A program made the position numbers and the translations under genes. Positions 24,112-32,443 of a stretch of DNA of 36,447 nucleotides are shown piece by piece. Every line of letters starts with the position of its first letter. Positions within the stretch are counted from its first letter, which is position 1. This DNA is from Pseudomonadota bacterium (GTDB lineage Bacteria; Myxococcota_A; Bradymonadia; UBA4248): contig JAFOHE010000061.1 in assembly GCA_017421975.1 (NCBI GenBank), positions 1 through 36,447 on the forward strand, written 5' to 3'. The notes beneath the pieces were generated by a model. It was not told the DNA's origin and searched no databases. It worked only from the letters and a program-made list of their open reading frames with translations.

Positions 24112-27057
24112 ATGAAGCGAGACTGGCGGATACGGAACATGGGCCTGATTTTGGGGGTGGCTGTCTGTCTGTTGCCGTCTGCGGCATGGGCGCAGAAACC
24201 TGAACCTGCGCTCGTTTGCCAGCCGGACTCTGGTTTTTGGCAGGAAGAAAATGGCTTGGATGTTTTATCTGGGGCCATTTGCACCCGCGATCAGGAGGAA
24301 GGACTTTATCGCATCGTATTTGATGGTGAGAAGACGGTGCATGCCTTTTCGCCGACGATTACGGCGCAGACGGGGAAGCTTCGTTCATTGGCTGCCGTGG
24401 GGGAGACGCTTTTTTATGCGGATGCGGATCATCTTTATGCTGTCAGTGATAAAAATGACAAGGTGACCTGGACGCGTCCGTGGGCTGAGGCCGTGGCATT
24501 GGCTAAACCTGTTGGTGAACGTTTTGCGGCGTTTTTGGTCATGGAAGACGGGGGGGCTTCGAGTGTCCGCACGTTGAAGATTCTCACGGTTGATCATGGC
24601 CATGTGACCGAACGTTTGTCAGCGCCGATTGATATAACGCAGCACCTGGATTTTGTCTGGCAGCCGGATCGTCTTGTTCAGGTGGATCAGGCGCGTCTGA
24701 CCTGGTGGCCGCGTCAGGGCATGACGTTTGAATCACCGGTGTCCATTGAACTGGCACAGCCGCTTCATTCTGATGCGGAATATCGCCTGGATGAGACGGG
24801 TATGCTCGTCATCAATCGGGACAAGAACTGGATTCATTATTATCGCTTTGATACGCGAACGCGGGTCACGGCGCATCTCAATGCGACAGCGAGTGTGCGG
24901 GGTATTGGCGGCAGTTCGACGCGGGCTATGGGTGTGACTTCGGATTTGAACATCGTGCGTATCGTTGCGCGCATGGGCAATGTTTTACAAAATCGCTATG
25001 AAGCCAAGTATTGGCGTGTCAAAGATGATGCGCCCATGATTTTGGCGGATGGAGAGACGCTCGTTTTGGATGGTGGGGATGATAATCGTTCCCAATCGGT
25101 AGATACGAGTGCTATGACGTGGAAGCGTATGGCTGTCATGGATTATAGTTCGCCTGGACGGCTTGCGCTTCTCAAGGGAAATGTGCTGACGACGTGCCAC
25201 GAGGGTGGGCAATATGCGCTGATTCGCTGGAATGTCGAAACGGGGACGCCGATTGCGCGTCTGCCCTTTTCGGCGTTTGACGCTTTGGGGGATCGATCAC
25301 AGTGGCCACGCATAGAACGTGTGACGCCCGTGCCGACGGATGAGGGTTATCTCGTTCTTGAACTGAACCGACTGACGGAGAATCAGCGGGAGCTGGCGTT
25401 TGTTGTGCTTGATGTGAAGACGATGAAGCTTGTGCCTGAAGGTAAGGTGTTTTATGCCGATGCGCGTGTTCAGAATTTGCCGTCGTCGATCAGGCTTCAT
25501 GATGGTGGTTTTTCGATTGCCGATCGTATGCCAGCCGTAGAATGGTATATTTTTGGTGAAGGAAATGTGCGCCGTCAACGGCTTTTGGATGTGCCGACGT
25601 CGGCGGCAGCGGAGCAGTTGACAGCTGCTGAAAAGTGGTATGGCTATTGTTATGAGGCGGATCAGTGTATTGTGCCGGCGAAGGTCAGACCAAACGTCGA
25701 GGAAGGCAATGAAGAAGCCAGAGTGGCGGCATGGAAGCCTTCTCTCACGCAGTTTCAGGAACATACGCCGCCTGTGCGTGCCTGGATCGTGGCGTTATTT
25801 TCGCTGTTGGCGATGATTATGATCACGGTGTGGCGCAATGGGGGATTTGCCAAATCCGCGCTCAGGCCAGATGATGTGAAGGAGAATCCTTTCTCATCGA
25901 CGGCGTTTGAAATCTTGGATGATAAAAATCGTCGTTTCGTTACGGAACGGGACAGAATGTCGTTTTTGACGCCGAGTTTTTTGTCGCAGTTGTGGTTCAG
26001 AGTGTTGTTTAGCATTGCTGTTGGCGTGGGTGCAGCGACGTTTACGGCGCTTCGTTTTTTTAGCGATGATGTGCCGTCCGTCTTTTTTGCCTGGCTTATC
26101 ATTCTGGCGTTGCCAGTGATTTCGGCGGTGTGGGTGATCATTTCGTGGTCGTTTTGGAACCGGCAGTATCTCTTCCGGTTTGGACGTTTTGTGGAAGGAA
26201 CGTGGCGCAATTGTGCGAAACCCAATCAGTCGATTGCTTACACGGCGGATAATCACAAAACGTATGAATTATCGCGATGTCAGTGGAAACGCGTCGATTT
26301 TGTGCCGATCATCATTTACGATCCGAACCGACCTTCGTATTGCTCACAATATACGGGCGCAGTTGCGTATGCGCTTGGGGAAAAGCTTGATCATTCGGAG
26401 ACGCGGAATCACGCCTGTTGTCTGGACATTTTCAGGCTCGGCATGATGACGCTCGTTCTCGCGATTTGTATTGCATCCACACAGATCTTTTTCAAATCGA
26501 CGTATCCCAATCCTTTGAGTATCAAGGAACTCAATGCGTTGTCGTCGGATCCGCAGACTTTTTTGACGTCGTGTCTCGACGCGTGTAGCGAAGACATGTG
26601 CTTTAAGCAGTGCCAGAATCGGCAGATGCGCCTCGTTTATGACGAAGCCGGTTATGCGCTGGGTACGGATCCGGATATTACGCCCGATACTTTTTTGAAG
26701 CAGTCACATGAGACGATGACGACAGCGACGGAGATCATCGAAGATCCGACGACGACGTGTCATGAGAAGGCGGTTCGTCTTCAGGCTGTCGATATGATGC
26801 CCGTCGGTTTAAGTCATGCGTTTTGGCGTGTGTATGGTCAAAAGAATATGTACGATCTTTCGCGCATTGAAGAAGGGCACCGTTTTCTATTGAAAGATAT
26901 TGGTTATTTTCAGTCGCTTTGCGATGCGGATGGCGCTTGTGCGCGTGAGGCGCAGGCATGTCCGCCGCCGCCTCAGTGTACAGGAAGCATTGTCCAGCTG
27001 AAACAACAGGTATGCGATTTTGCGCGTGAATTGAAAATTCCTGCAATCGAAAACTGA
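24112..27057 (+). CDS. Exported propeller-like protein with membrane-anchored C-terminal half, unknown function
   Basis: A 981-residue protein. The signal peptide is residues 1-28 (cleavage near AAWAQ). Residues about 35-500 have repeated short strands with YAVSD, FVWQPDRL and VLDVKTMKL patterns, typical of a beta-propeller, and would be periplasmic. Hydrophobic segments lie near 555-574, 628-648, 657-680 and 773-793. The stretch between the third and fourth contains paired Cys (CQWKRVDF, CCLDIF). The C-terminal 190 residues are Cys-rich (CLDACSEDMCFKQC, then CPPPPQC) and follow the last membrane segment. GAGGA stands about eight bases before ATG 24112. I do not recognise a family; it may be a membrane sensor or assembly factor. 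Confidence 0.75.
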   Translation: MKRDWRIRNMGLILGVAVCLLPSAAWAQKPEPALVCQPDSGFWQEENGLDVLSGAICTRDQEEGLYRIVFDGEKTVHAFSPTITAQTGKLRSLAAVGETLFYADADHLYAVSDKNDKVTWTRPWAEAVALAKPVGERFAAFLVMEDGGASSVRTLKILTVDHGHVTERLSAPIDITQHLDFVWQPDRLVQVDQARLTWWPRQGMTFESPVSIELAQPLHSDAEYRLDETGMLVINRDKNWIHYYRFDTRTRVTAHLNATASVRGIGGSSTRAMGVTSDLNIVRIVARMGNVLQNRYEAKYWRVKDDAPMILADGETLVLDGGDDNRSQSVDTSAMTWKRMAVMDYSSPGRLALLKGNVLTTCHEGGQYALIRWNVETGTPIARLPFSAFDALGDRSQWPRIERVTPVPTDEGYLVLELNRLTENQRELAFVVLDVKTMKLVPEGKVFYADARVQNLPSSIRLHDGGFSIADRMPAVEWYIFGEGNVRRQRLLDVPTSAAAEQLTAAEKWYGYCYEADQCIVPAKVRPNVEEGNEEARVAAWKPSLTQFQEHTPPVRAWIVALFSLLAMIMITVWRNGGFAKSALRPDDVKENPFSSTAFEILDDKNRRFVTERDRMSFLTPSFLSQLWFRVLFSIAVGVGAATFTALRFFSDDVPSVFFAWLIILALPVISAVWVIISWSFWNRQYLFRFGRFVEGTWRNCAKPNQSIAYTADNHKTYELSRCQWKRVDFVPIIIYDPNRPSYCSQYTGAVAYALGEKLDHSETRNHACCLDIFRLGMMTLVLAICIASTQIFFKSTYPNPLSIKELNALSSDPQTFLTSCLDACSEDMCFKQCQNRQMRLVYDEAGYALGTDPDITPDTFLKQSHETMTTATEIIEDPTTTCHEKAVRLQAVDMMPVGLSHAFWRVYGQKNMYDLSRIEEGHRFLLKDIGYFQSLCDADGACAREAQACPPPPQCTGSIVQLKQQVCDFARELKIPAIEN

Positions 27058-27239
27058 TTTTTTTTGTTATCCATTGGGGAAAAAGTGTATCGAAGGCGCG
27101 TTTGGAAGCGAATTCTTAACGTATTTGCTTGAAGTGGCTTTTCTGACATAAAATAGCTGGTACATTTGGGGCAACGCATGCGTCGCAAACCGATGTATCG
27201 GAAAAACTTGCGAAGGTTTGGCTTTCTCGTGAAGTGAGC

Positions 27240-27262
27240 CTATCCGCTTTCGCAGCGGATGA
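27240..27262 (+). other. Hairpin in the leader of the SurA-like gene
   Basis: CTATCCGCT-ttcgc-AGCGGATGATG resembles the CTAT-stem-ATAC solo stems, with GATG in place of ATACG. It lies 28 bases before ATG 27290. The rest of the 232-base spacer after 27057 shows no gene and no clear terminator. Confidence 0.35.
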
Positions 27263-27289
27263 TGACGTGAGCCATAGGAGTTCTATTGG

Positions 27290-28801
27290 ATGTATAGTTT
27301 CAGATATTTTTCACTGATTTGTTTGTTTTGTTTGAGCAGTATTGCGTTACTGAGCGCTTGTGATTTGGGGTTTAAGAAAGCCGAACGACCCTCGAAGACA
27401 AATGCCAGTGCCGAGGAGATTGCGGAAGCCAACAAAACATTTAACGATGATCAAGTCGTTGTGCACACGGATAATTTTGATGTCACTCTGGGGGATTATA
27501 AGCGTTGTATTGCGGGTCATGCGATCCAAGGATATGTTTTTTCGAAGCGAGCGCTTGCTAACCCCAATTTCCAGCGTGAAGCGTCGAACCGTTGTCTTCA
27601 GACAGTGTTTATGCGCAATTATGCTGAGCAAAATAAGATTCATGCTTCCAAAGAAGTCATCGAAAAGACGCTTGCAGCGTATATAAAAAAGGCAGGTGTC
27701 GCCACGGAAGAGGAACTCGCCAAGAAGATTGATTATCCCGTGCAGAAGCTTGAGGAACTTGTTGAAGACAGTATTCGCCCGAATACGCTTCAACATTATT
27801 TTGCGCATAAGATTTCCCCCGATAAACAGCATGAACTTTTTATGATTGATTATCGGCGTTTTAGCGTGGATTGGCTTACGTTTAATAACGAGATCGCGCC
27901 GGAAGTGGCGAAGAGTTTTATGGCTGAGCATCCGCAGGAGATGGGAACCGCGTTTGAATCGCACCGCGCCCGTTTTAAATCAAAACCCAAAGCCGAATTT
28001 ATCCGCTTTGCTTTTAGTCTCAATGGGGATGATCTCAACGATGGCATGGCTTATCAGGATGCCAACCGCATCCGCAACGAGGCAATTAAATTCGGTGACA
28101 AAGCCGCCATGGAGCTTTGCAAAAAGACGGAAAGTTGCAACCTGCTCAATGATATGACGAATCCTTATGTTTTGGAACGCACGGACGAAATCAAATGGGC
28201 TTTTCGATCACCTCTTGGAACAGTTTCTGATGTCTTGAAGGAAGATGCACTTTGTGAAGTTCTGGTTGTCAAGAATATCGTTCCTCCAGCAGATCCGAAT
28301 TTGCGGGATGAGGCTGTTCGTTTGAAGATCGCGCAGGAAATTCTTGCGGACTACATTCCCGATATTCGCCTGATGGAGAAGCTCAAACCACTTTTATCAG
28401 ATCCGCAGTGCGATGTTCGGACAGTGACGAAAGAAAATGGTGGGCTTTATCGCTATATCGAAAATGCGCGGTTCATCGATTTTGCGAATGAGGATAAAAT
28501 TCCAAGCAAAGTCGTGCGTGAGGCATTAAAAAACGTCACGGACAAAGAGCTGATGCTCTTTTCGGATCCGCTTGTCGAAAATGGCAAGATTCAGATATTC
28601 AGAGCCAGAACAGCTGTCACGCCGACGGAAGAAGAGTATGAGCAGCTGAAAACGCAGTGGCTTCAGGAAAAATCCAATGATCCGCATACTGGATTTGTTC
28701 AGGCGTGGCTTGATGCCGAGATGCCGCGAATGTCTTCGCTTAACATCAATGCCATTCAGGATGCTTACGGACAATTGACCCCCAGTGGGGTAATTTTATA
28801 A
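27290..28801 (+). CDS. SurA/PpiD-like periplasmic chaperone lipoprotein
   Basis: A 503-residue lipoprotein with a signal peptide ending LLSAC (Cys24). VVVHTDNFDVTLGDYKRCI (56-74) corresponds to the 'V-N-x-x-I-T' opening strand of SurA/PpiD N-terminal domains. Helical segments with NPNFQREASNRCLQTVFMRNYAEQ then follow, the long chaperone arm. A parvulin-like region (about 225-330: AEFIRFAF, then A..IRNEAIKFG) is diverged, with no clear catalytic residues, so prolyl isomerase activity is uncertain. These proteins escort outer-membrane proteins through the periplasm. AGGAG (27276-27280) with nine bases of spacing sets ATG 27290. The FG-GAP gene begins 12 bases downstream, making a likely operon. 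Confidence 0.7.
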   Translation: MYSFRYFSLICLFCLSSIALLSACDLGFKKAERPSKTNASAEEIAEANKTFNDDQVVVHTDNFDVTLGDYKRCIAGHAIQGYVFSKRALANPNFQREASNRCLQTVFMRNYAEQNKIHASKEVIEKTLAAYIKKAGVATEEELAKKIDYPVQKLEELVEDSIRPNTLQHYFAHKISPDKQHELFMIDYRRFSVDWLTFNNEIAPEVAKSFMAEHPQEMGTAFESHRARFKSKPKAEFIRFAFSLNGDDLNDGMAYQDANRIRNEAIKFGDKAAMELCKKTESCNLLNDMTNPYVLERTDEIKWAFRSPLGTVSDVLKEDALCEVLVVKNIVPPADPNLRDEAVRLKIAQEILADYIPDIRLMEKLKPLLSDPQCDVRTVTKENGGLYRYIENARFIDFANEDKIPSKVVREALKNVTDKELMLFSDPLVENGKIQIFRARTAVTPTEEEYEQLKTQWLQEKSNDPHTGFVQAWLDAEMPRMSSLNINAIQDAYGQLTPSGVIL

Positions 28802-28813
28802 TCAGCGAGAAAA

Positions 28814-31735
28814 ATGAATTATCGACAGTCACTCAAAACCTTATTTATTTTCGCAACACTTGGCTTAATTCCGTGCGGTGCGATCGCACAGCAGCCACAG
28901 CCGACACAGGCTTCAATGCCGTATGCGACGGCGTCTGGCGAAATCACGCTCTCGGAAGCTAAGATTGTCGGAGGTTTGAGCCATGAGTCTGGTGCAAGGC
29001 TCATGGATCCCGTTGCCGTCGATTTTGACGGCGATGGCTTGGATGATCTTGTCTTTGCAGCCCCTGGCATGAGCCCGTATGGCGTTCGCAATGCCGGTTC
29101 CGTGTATGTTCTCCTCGGCAAAAAAGACGATGATCTTACGGGACGTCGCGATATGACGCTATGGCAGTCGTTTGATTATCGCTTCGACGGTATGACGACG
29201 AACGGACAACTCGGTATGAATATGGTGACGGGCGACTTCAATGGGGATGGACTCAAGGATATCGCGATTTCGGAACCAGGACAAAACGGCAGAATTTACG
29301 TGATTAACAGCGGCAAAAAATTGGATCGCGGGTATTATTCGGTTCTTGATGAGCGCGTGACGGATGTCTATTTTGCAGGCGCTGAAGGCGATTCAAATCT
29401 GGGTATTCAGATGTGCGTCGGCGATTTCAATCACGACGATATTGAGGATATTGCCGCATCATACGTAACTTCGACATCTGCTTCTTCACTGACATCGACG
29501 ACGACGAACGTCATTCTGCTCACGATGCGCCGATCCTGGGATACGAAGTATCACAACATATCTGGGAAGCTCTACGGTAAGACAATTTTTTCCCGCTCGA
29601 CTTCGAAAAACGTCAAAACTGTTTACACGTGCGCAGCGGGGGATTTCAATGATGATGGTTTGATGGACATCGCTTTGGGGATGCCTTTTGACACCTTTGA
29701 TAATCAAAAAACTGCTGGTTCTGTATCCATCGTCTATTATCCGTTTAAGTATTCGGGAACGACGGTCAATCTTTCGGAAGCCGAACCATCGTGGGGCATC
29801 CGTATCAAGGGGTCACAACCAGGCGCGATGTTTGGTTATAGCTTGGCTGCAGGTGACTTTACGAGCGATGGACGTACCGATCTCGCAGTTTCGGCGCCGA
29901 ATCGCCTCATCAAAAATGCAAACGCCGAAGGAGCCGTCTATGTCATTGATGCATCGAAATGGCCGCAAAATTCTGTGGTTCAGCCGGAAGATTTGAGAAT
30001 CGTAGGCAAAGGGGGACAGTTTGGATTTAAGCTTGCGGCACAGGACGTGAATCGTGATAAACGCCCAGATCTCATCGTTTCCGCGCCTTATGCGGATATC
30101 GTCGGGGCTCCCAATGCCGGTACTGTCAATGTTTATCTCGGCGGACCGCAATTCGTCGATTCTGTCAAAAGTGAGATGCGGCCTGACGTCTTCGTGAGCG
30201 GTGATCAGAACATGAACCTCGGATTTGGTGCGGCTTTCGGCGATTTTAACGGCGATGAAAAGAACGACGTTATCGCTCGCACGACGCGTGATCCTGATGA
30301 TCGACCCAATACGGGTGCTTATGTTGTGATCAATGATGCCCTTCGCATGACGCCAGATACGCGACTTGAGGATAATCCATTTTTGACGATCGTCGCGCCT
30401 TCACAGGGTGGGACACTGGCCGACCACATACATAAAGTACATTACAATCATAAGGATTATCACGTTTGGTTTTCTAAAGGGGGAATGGGCAACAGAAGTG
30501 TGATCTGCATGATGGATGCGGCACAAAGTGAAAAAAGTGCATGGCTCTTCCGACCGGATGCGTGCGATATCAACATCATTGGGCCAGAAAATACGCCTAT
30601 ACAGGATGTTTTGCTCACTTCGAATGATGATGGCTCAAAGACATGGTTGACACTCTCTTTGCCGTCTTTCAAAACGTCAAAGGCTATCGGCGTCGTGACG
30701 ACGATTGTGTTGCCTTCAGAAATTACAAAGCCGTTGACGCTTAATCTCTCCGAAAGTACGCTCAAATCAGAAGCCATCTCTTTTGTGCTTAACGGTGAAA
30801 TTGATGCGAAACTCGGCGCAAAAATAGAGATGACGGATATCGATCGGGACGGTAAGCTCGATTTGCTCATTGGCGCGCCCATTCGAAGCATTGATAAGGC
30901 TGATGCCGGCTCTTTCTTTATTGTCAAAGATGTCGTCAGCAGAAACAAGGGTATCTATTCGCTGACGGAGATAAACAACGTACTCACCATCGAAGGCATT
31001 GATGACGAAAACCTCGGATCTGACTGGCAGATTCTCGATTTTAATCTCGATGGTCATCTCGACCTCGTTCTGCTTTCACAGAATACGAAGAATATTTATT
31101 ACGAAGTCTATGCGACGGCATACGTGTTCTACGACATTGGTCATCAAAAAAATAAGATTTACAATGCGACGAGTCCCGAGATTGCACCGCTCAAAATCGT
31201 TGCCCCGCAGCCCCGCTCAAATTTGAGATTTACAGATCAGATGCCGGATCTCAATAATGATGGAAATCCCGATATCGTGCTTATCAGTCCGGATTATCGT
31301 GCGGGTTTGCAACGTCAGGGAGCTGTTTATGCTCTGTTTGCTTCGAAGGAAAGAAAGAGTGGCACGCTTTCACTGAACAATGAAGCGCTTGTCAATTTTT
31401 CTCTCGTCCCTAATCGAAATGAAAAACTTAGTGACGTGCGTTTTGCTTATATCGATGGCACGCTACAGCTCGTTTTGCTTGCTGATTCTATGCTGACGCG
31501 GAAATCTTCGCTGAAGCGATTTGTGACGGGCGAGAAGAATATGTTTTCCGGACAGCTCACATTTACGAGTCTTAAGCGTATGTCCAGCGATATTATGCTC
31601 AATGAAAATGCTCGTTTCCTCTATTTGCCCGATCCCGAGTTAAAGCAAGATGATTTATGGCTCCTTTTCCCGAATGCCGGTGAATCGCAGTCGGATCAGG
31701 GGATTGCGCATCGTCTGACATTTAATCCGCGATAG
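28814..31735 (+). CDS. FG-GAP repeat (integrin-alpha-like) exported protein
   Basis: A 973-residue protein with a signal peptide ending AIAQQ. It is built from about ten FG-GAP/calcium-loop repeats: DFDGDGLDD, DFNGDGLKDIAISEPG, DFNHDDIEDIAA, DFNDDGLMDIALGMP, DFTSDGRTDLAVSAP, DVNRDKRPDLIVSAP, DFNGDEKNDVIA, DIDRDGKLDLLIGAP, DFNLDGHLDLVLLS and DLNNDGNPDIVLISP. This is more than one seven-bladed propeller, so probably two domains, with a linker near 540-640 that breaks the spacing. Each loop should bind calcium. The likely role is surface or periplasmic protein binding. It follows the SurA-like gene by 12 bases. I see no TonB, sortase or type-IX sorting tag. Confidence 0.9.
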   Translation: MNYRQSLKTLFIFATLGLIPCGAIAQQPQPTQASMPYATASGEITLSEAKIVGGLSHESGARLMDPVAVDFDGDGLDDLVFAAPGMSPYGVRNAGSVYVLLGKKDDDLTGRRDMTLWQSFDYRFDGMTTNGQLGMNMVTGDFNGDGLKDIAISEPGQNGRIYVINSGKKLDRGYYSVLDERVTDVYFAGAEGDSNLGIQMCVGDFNHDDIEDIAASYVTSTSASSLTSTTTNVILLTMRRSWDTKYHNISGKLYGKTIFSRSTSKNVKTVYTCAAGDFNDDGLMDIALGMPFDTFDNQKTAGSVSIVYYPFKYSGTTVNLSEAEPSWGIRIKGSQPGAMFGYSLAAGDFTSDGRTDLAVSAPNRLIKNANAEGAVYVIDASKWPQNSVVQPEDLRIVGKGGQFGFKLAAQDVNRDKRPDLIVSAPYADIVGAPNAGTVNVYLGGPQFVDSVKSEMRPDVFVSGDQNMNLGFGAAFGDFNGDEKNDVIARTTRDPDDRPNTGAYVVINDALRMTPDTRLEDNPFLTIVAPSQGGTLADHIHKVHYNHKDYHVWFSKGGMGNRSVICMMDAAQSEKSAWLFRPDACDINIIGPENTPIQDVLLTSNDDGSKTWLTLSLPSFKTSKAIGVVTTIVLPSEITKPLTLNLSESTLKSEAISFVLNGEIDAKLGAKIEMTDIDRDGKLDLLIGAPIRSIDKADAGSFFIVKDVVSRNKGIYSLTEINNVLTIEGIDDENLGSDWQILDFNLDGHLDLVLLSQNTKNIYYEVYATAYVFYDIGHQKNKIYNATSPEIAPLKIVAPQPRSNLRFTDQMPDLNNDGNPDIVLISPDYRAGLQRQGAVYALFASKERKSGTLSLNNEALVNFSLVPNRNEKLSDVRFAYIDGTLQLVLLADSMLTRKSSLKRFVTGEKNMFSGQLTFTSLKRMSSDIMLNENARFLYLPDPELKQDDLWLLFPNAGESQSDQGIAHRLTFNPR

Positions 31736-31805
31736 GCGAGTTGCAGGGAATTTCTTGAACACACAAGCTAAATTTATATTCATGTAAATTTTTCAAAATG
31801 ATGCT

Positions 31806-31970
31806 TTCTTATGTGAACATTCAATTTTTTTCGTAACAAACAGGTTTTGCCTGGCATTATTCATAAAGGGGGGCAAAGTTCACACCTACATGTAGGTGTG
31901 AACTTTGCCCTCCCTTTTATTGTTCTGCCATCGCTGAGTGTTATGTTACGTTTTTTTGAATGTTCATGCA
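31806..31970. repeat. Head-to-head ACATGTAGGTGT inverted repeat with a 40-bp perfect palindrome
   Basis: The core 31871-31910 is a perfect 40-bp palindrome centred on CCTACA/TGTAGG. It extends with small gaps to 31863-31920 (ATAAAGGGGGGC against GCCCTCCCTTTTAT). Outward on both sides come TGCC, then TGTTACG, then an A/T run, then TTGAATGTTCA. On the right these are near 31944-31966 and on the left near 31809-31840 (minus). The same ordered blocks make up the half-units at 1.1-1.3 kb, in the opposite arrangement. It could also serve as a bidirectional terminator after the FG-GAP gene. Confidence 0.75.
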
Positions 31971-32160
31971 AAAATAATGCATTATCTAACAATGTTCACG
32001 ATTTTACGGATTAAGCTCCCTCATGGCATCGCTGAGTGTTTTGTTACGTTTTTTTTGAATGTTCATGCAAAAATAATGCATTATCTAACAATGTTCACGA
32101 TTTTACGGATTAAGCTCCCTCATGGCATCGCTGAGTGTTTTGTTACGTTTTTTTGAATAT
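31927..32160 (+). repeat. 98/99-bp tandem repeat extending the inverted repeat
   Basis: CATCGCTGAGTG begins at 31929, 32027 and 32126, so the unit is 98-99 bp, with differences mainly in T-run length. About 2.3 copies are present. Each contains TGTTACG, a T-run, GAATGTTCATGC, AATGCATT and TAACAATGTTCACG. A 72-codon frame runs through it, but it is only the translation of the repeat. The array fills the middle of the 708-base gap 31736-32443. Confidence 0.9.
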
Positions 32161-32214
32161 TCAAATAATGTTATGTTCATATTATTTGTGCTTATAAACG
32201 ATTTTGCGTTACTT

Positions 32215-32325
32215 GGGGGCGTTGCGGGGGGCTCCCCGCACAGGGGGTAGTGGCGTATGCCTGACGTGGAGACGGGCGTGAGCTGTTTTCACGTCAGGCA
32301 TAGCCGCGTAGGGGGCTTTCCCCCT
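32215..32325 (+). repeat. Framed-stem repeat, copy E
   Basis: The left box GGGGGCGTTGCGGGGG runs on into a GCTCCCCGCA hairpin arm and CAGGGGGTAG. The central stem TATGCCTGACGTG (32256-32268) pairs perfectly with CACGTCAGGCATA (32290-32302). The frame is GTGGC-G-TAT and ATA-GCCGC, with a bulged G. The right box is GCGTAGGGGGCTTTCCCCC. Its stem shares no sequence with copies A-D. Confidence 0.85.
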
Positions 32326-32398
32326 TAAAGACATCCGTATCGCACATCTTTTTTGTGAATAACTTGCACGATTTGACGTTTGTTCGCCCGTCTATTTC

Positions 32399-32425
32399 GC
32401 CGTTTCCATAAACATTGGAAACGGC
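32399..32425 (+). promoter_or_regulatory. Leader hairpin before the outer-membrane barrel gene
   Basis: GCCGTTTCCA (32399-32408) and TGGAAACGGC (32416-32425) form a perfect 10-bp stem with a seven-base loop, followed by CTTGTTTT. It ends 18 bases before ATG 32444. It may be a weak terminator or attenuator, or a 5' mRNA stabiliser. Confidence 0.45.
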
Positions 32426-32443
32426 CTTGTTTTGGGGTTTCCA

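Noticed and set aside
31938..32156. 72-codon frame in the tandem repeat
   Set aside because: The peptide is simply the repeat translated twice; it has no ribosome site.
2643..32325. The framed-stem elements as ordinary intrinsic terminators
   Set aside because: They lack T-runs, occur in both orientations, and copies A and D lie between divergent genes; the large GC boxes are not needed for termination.
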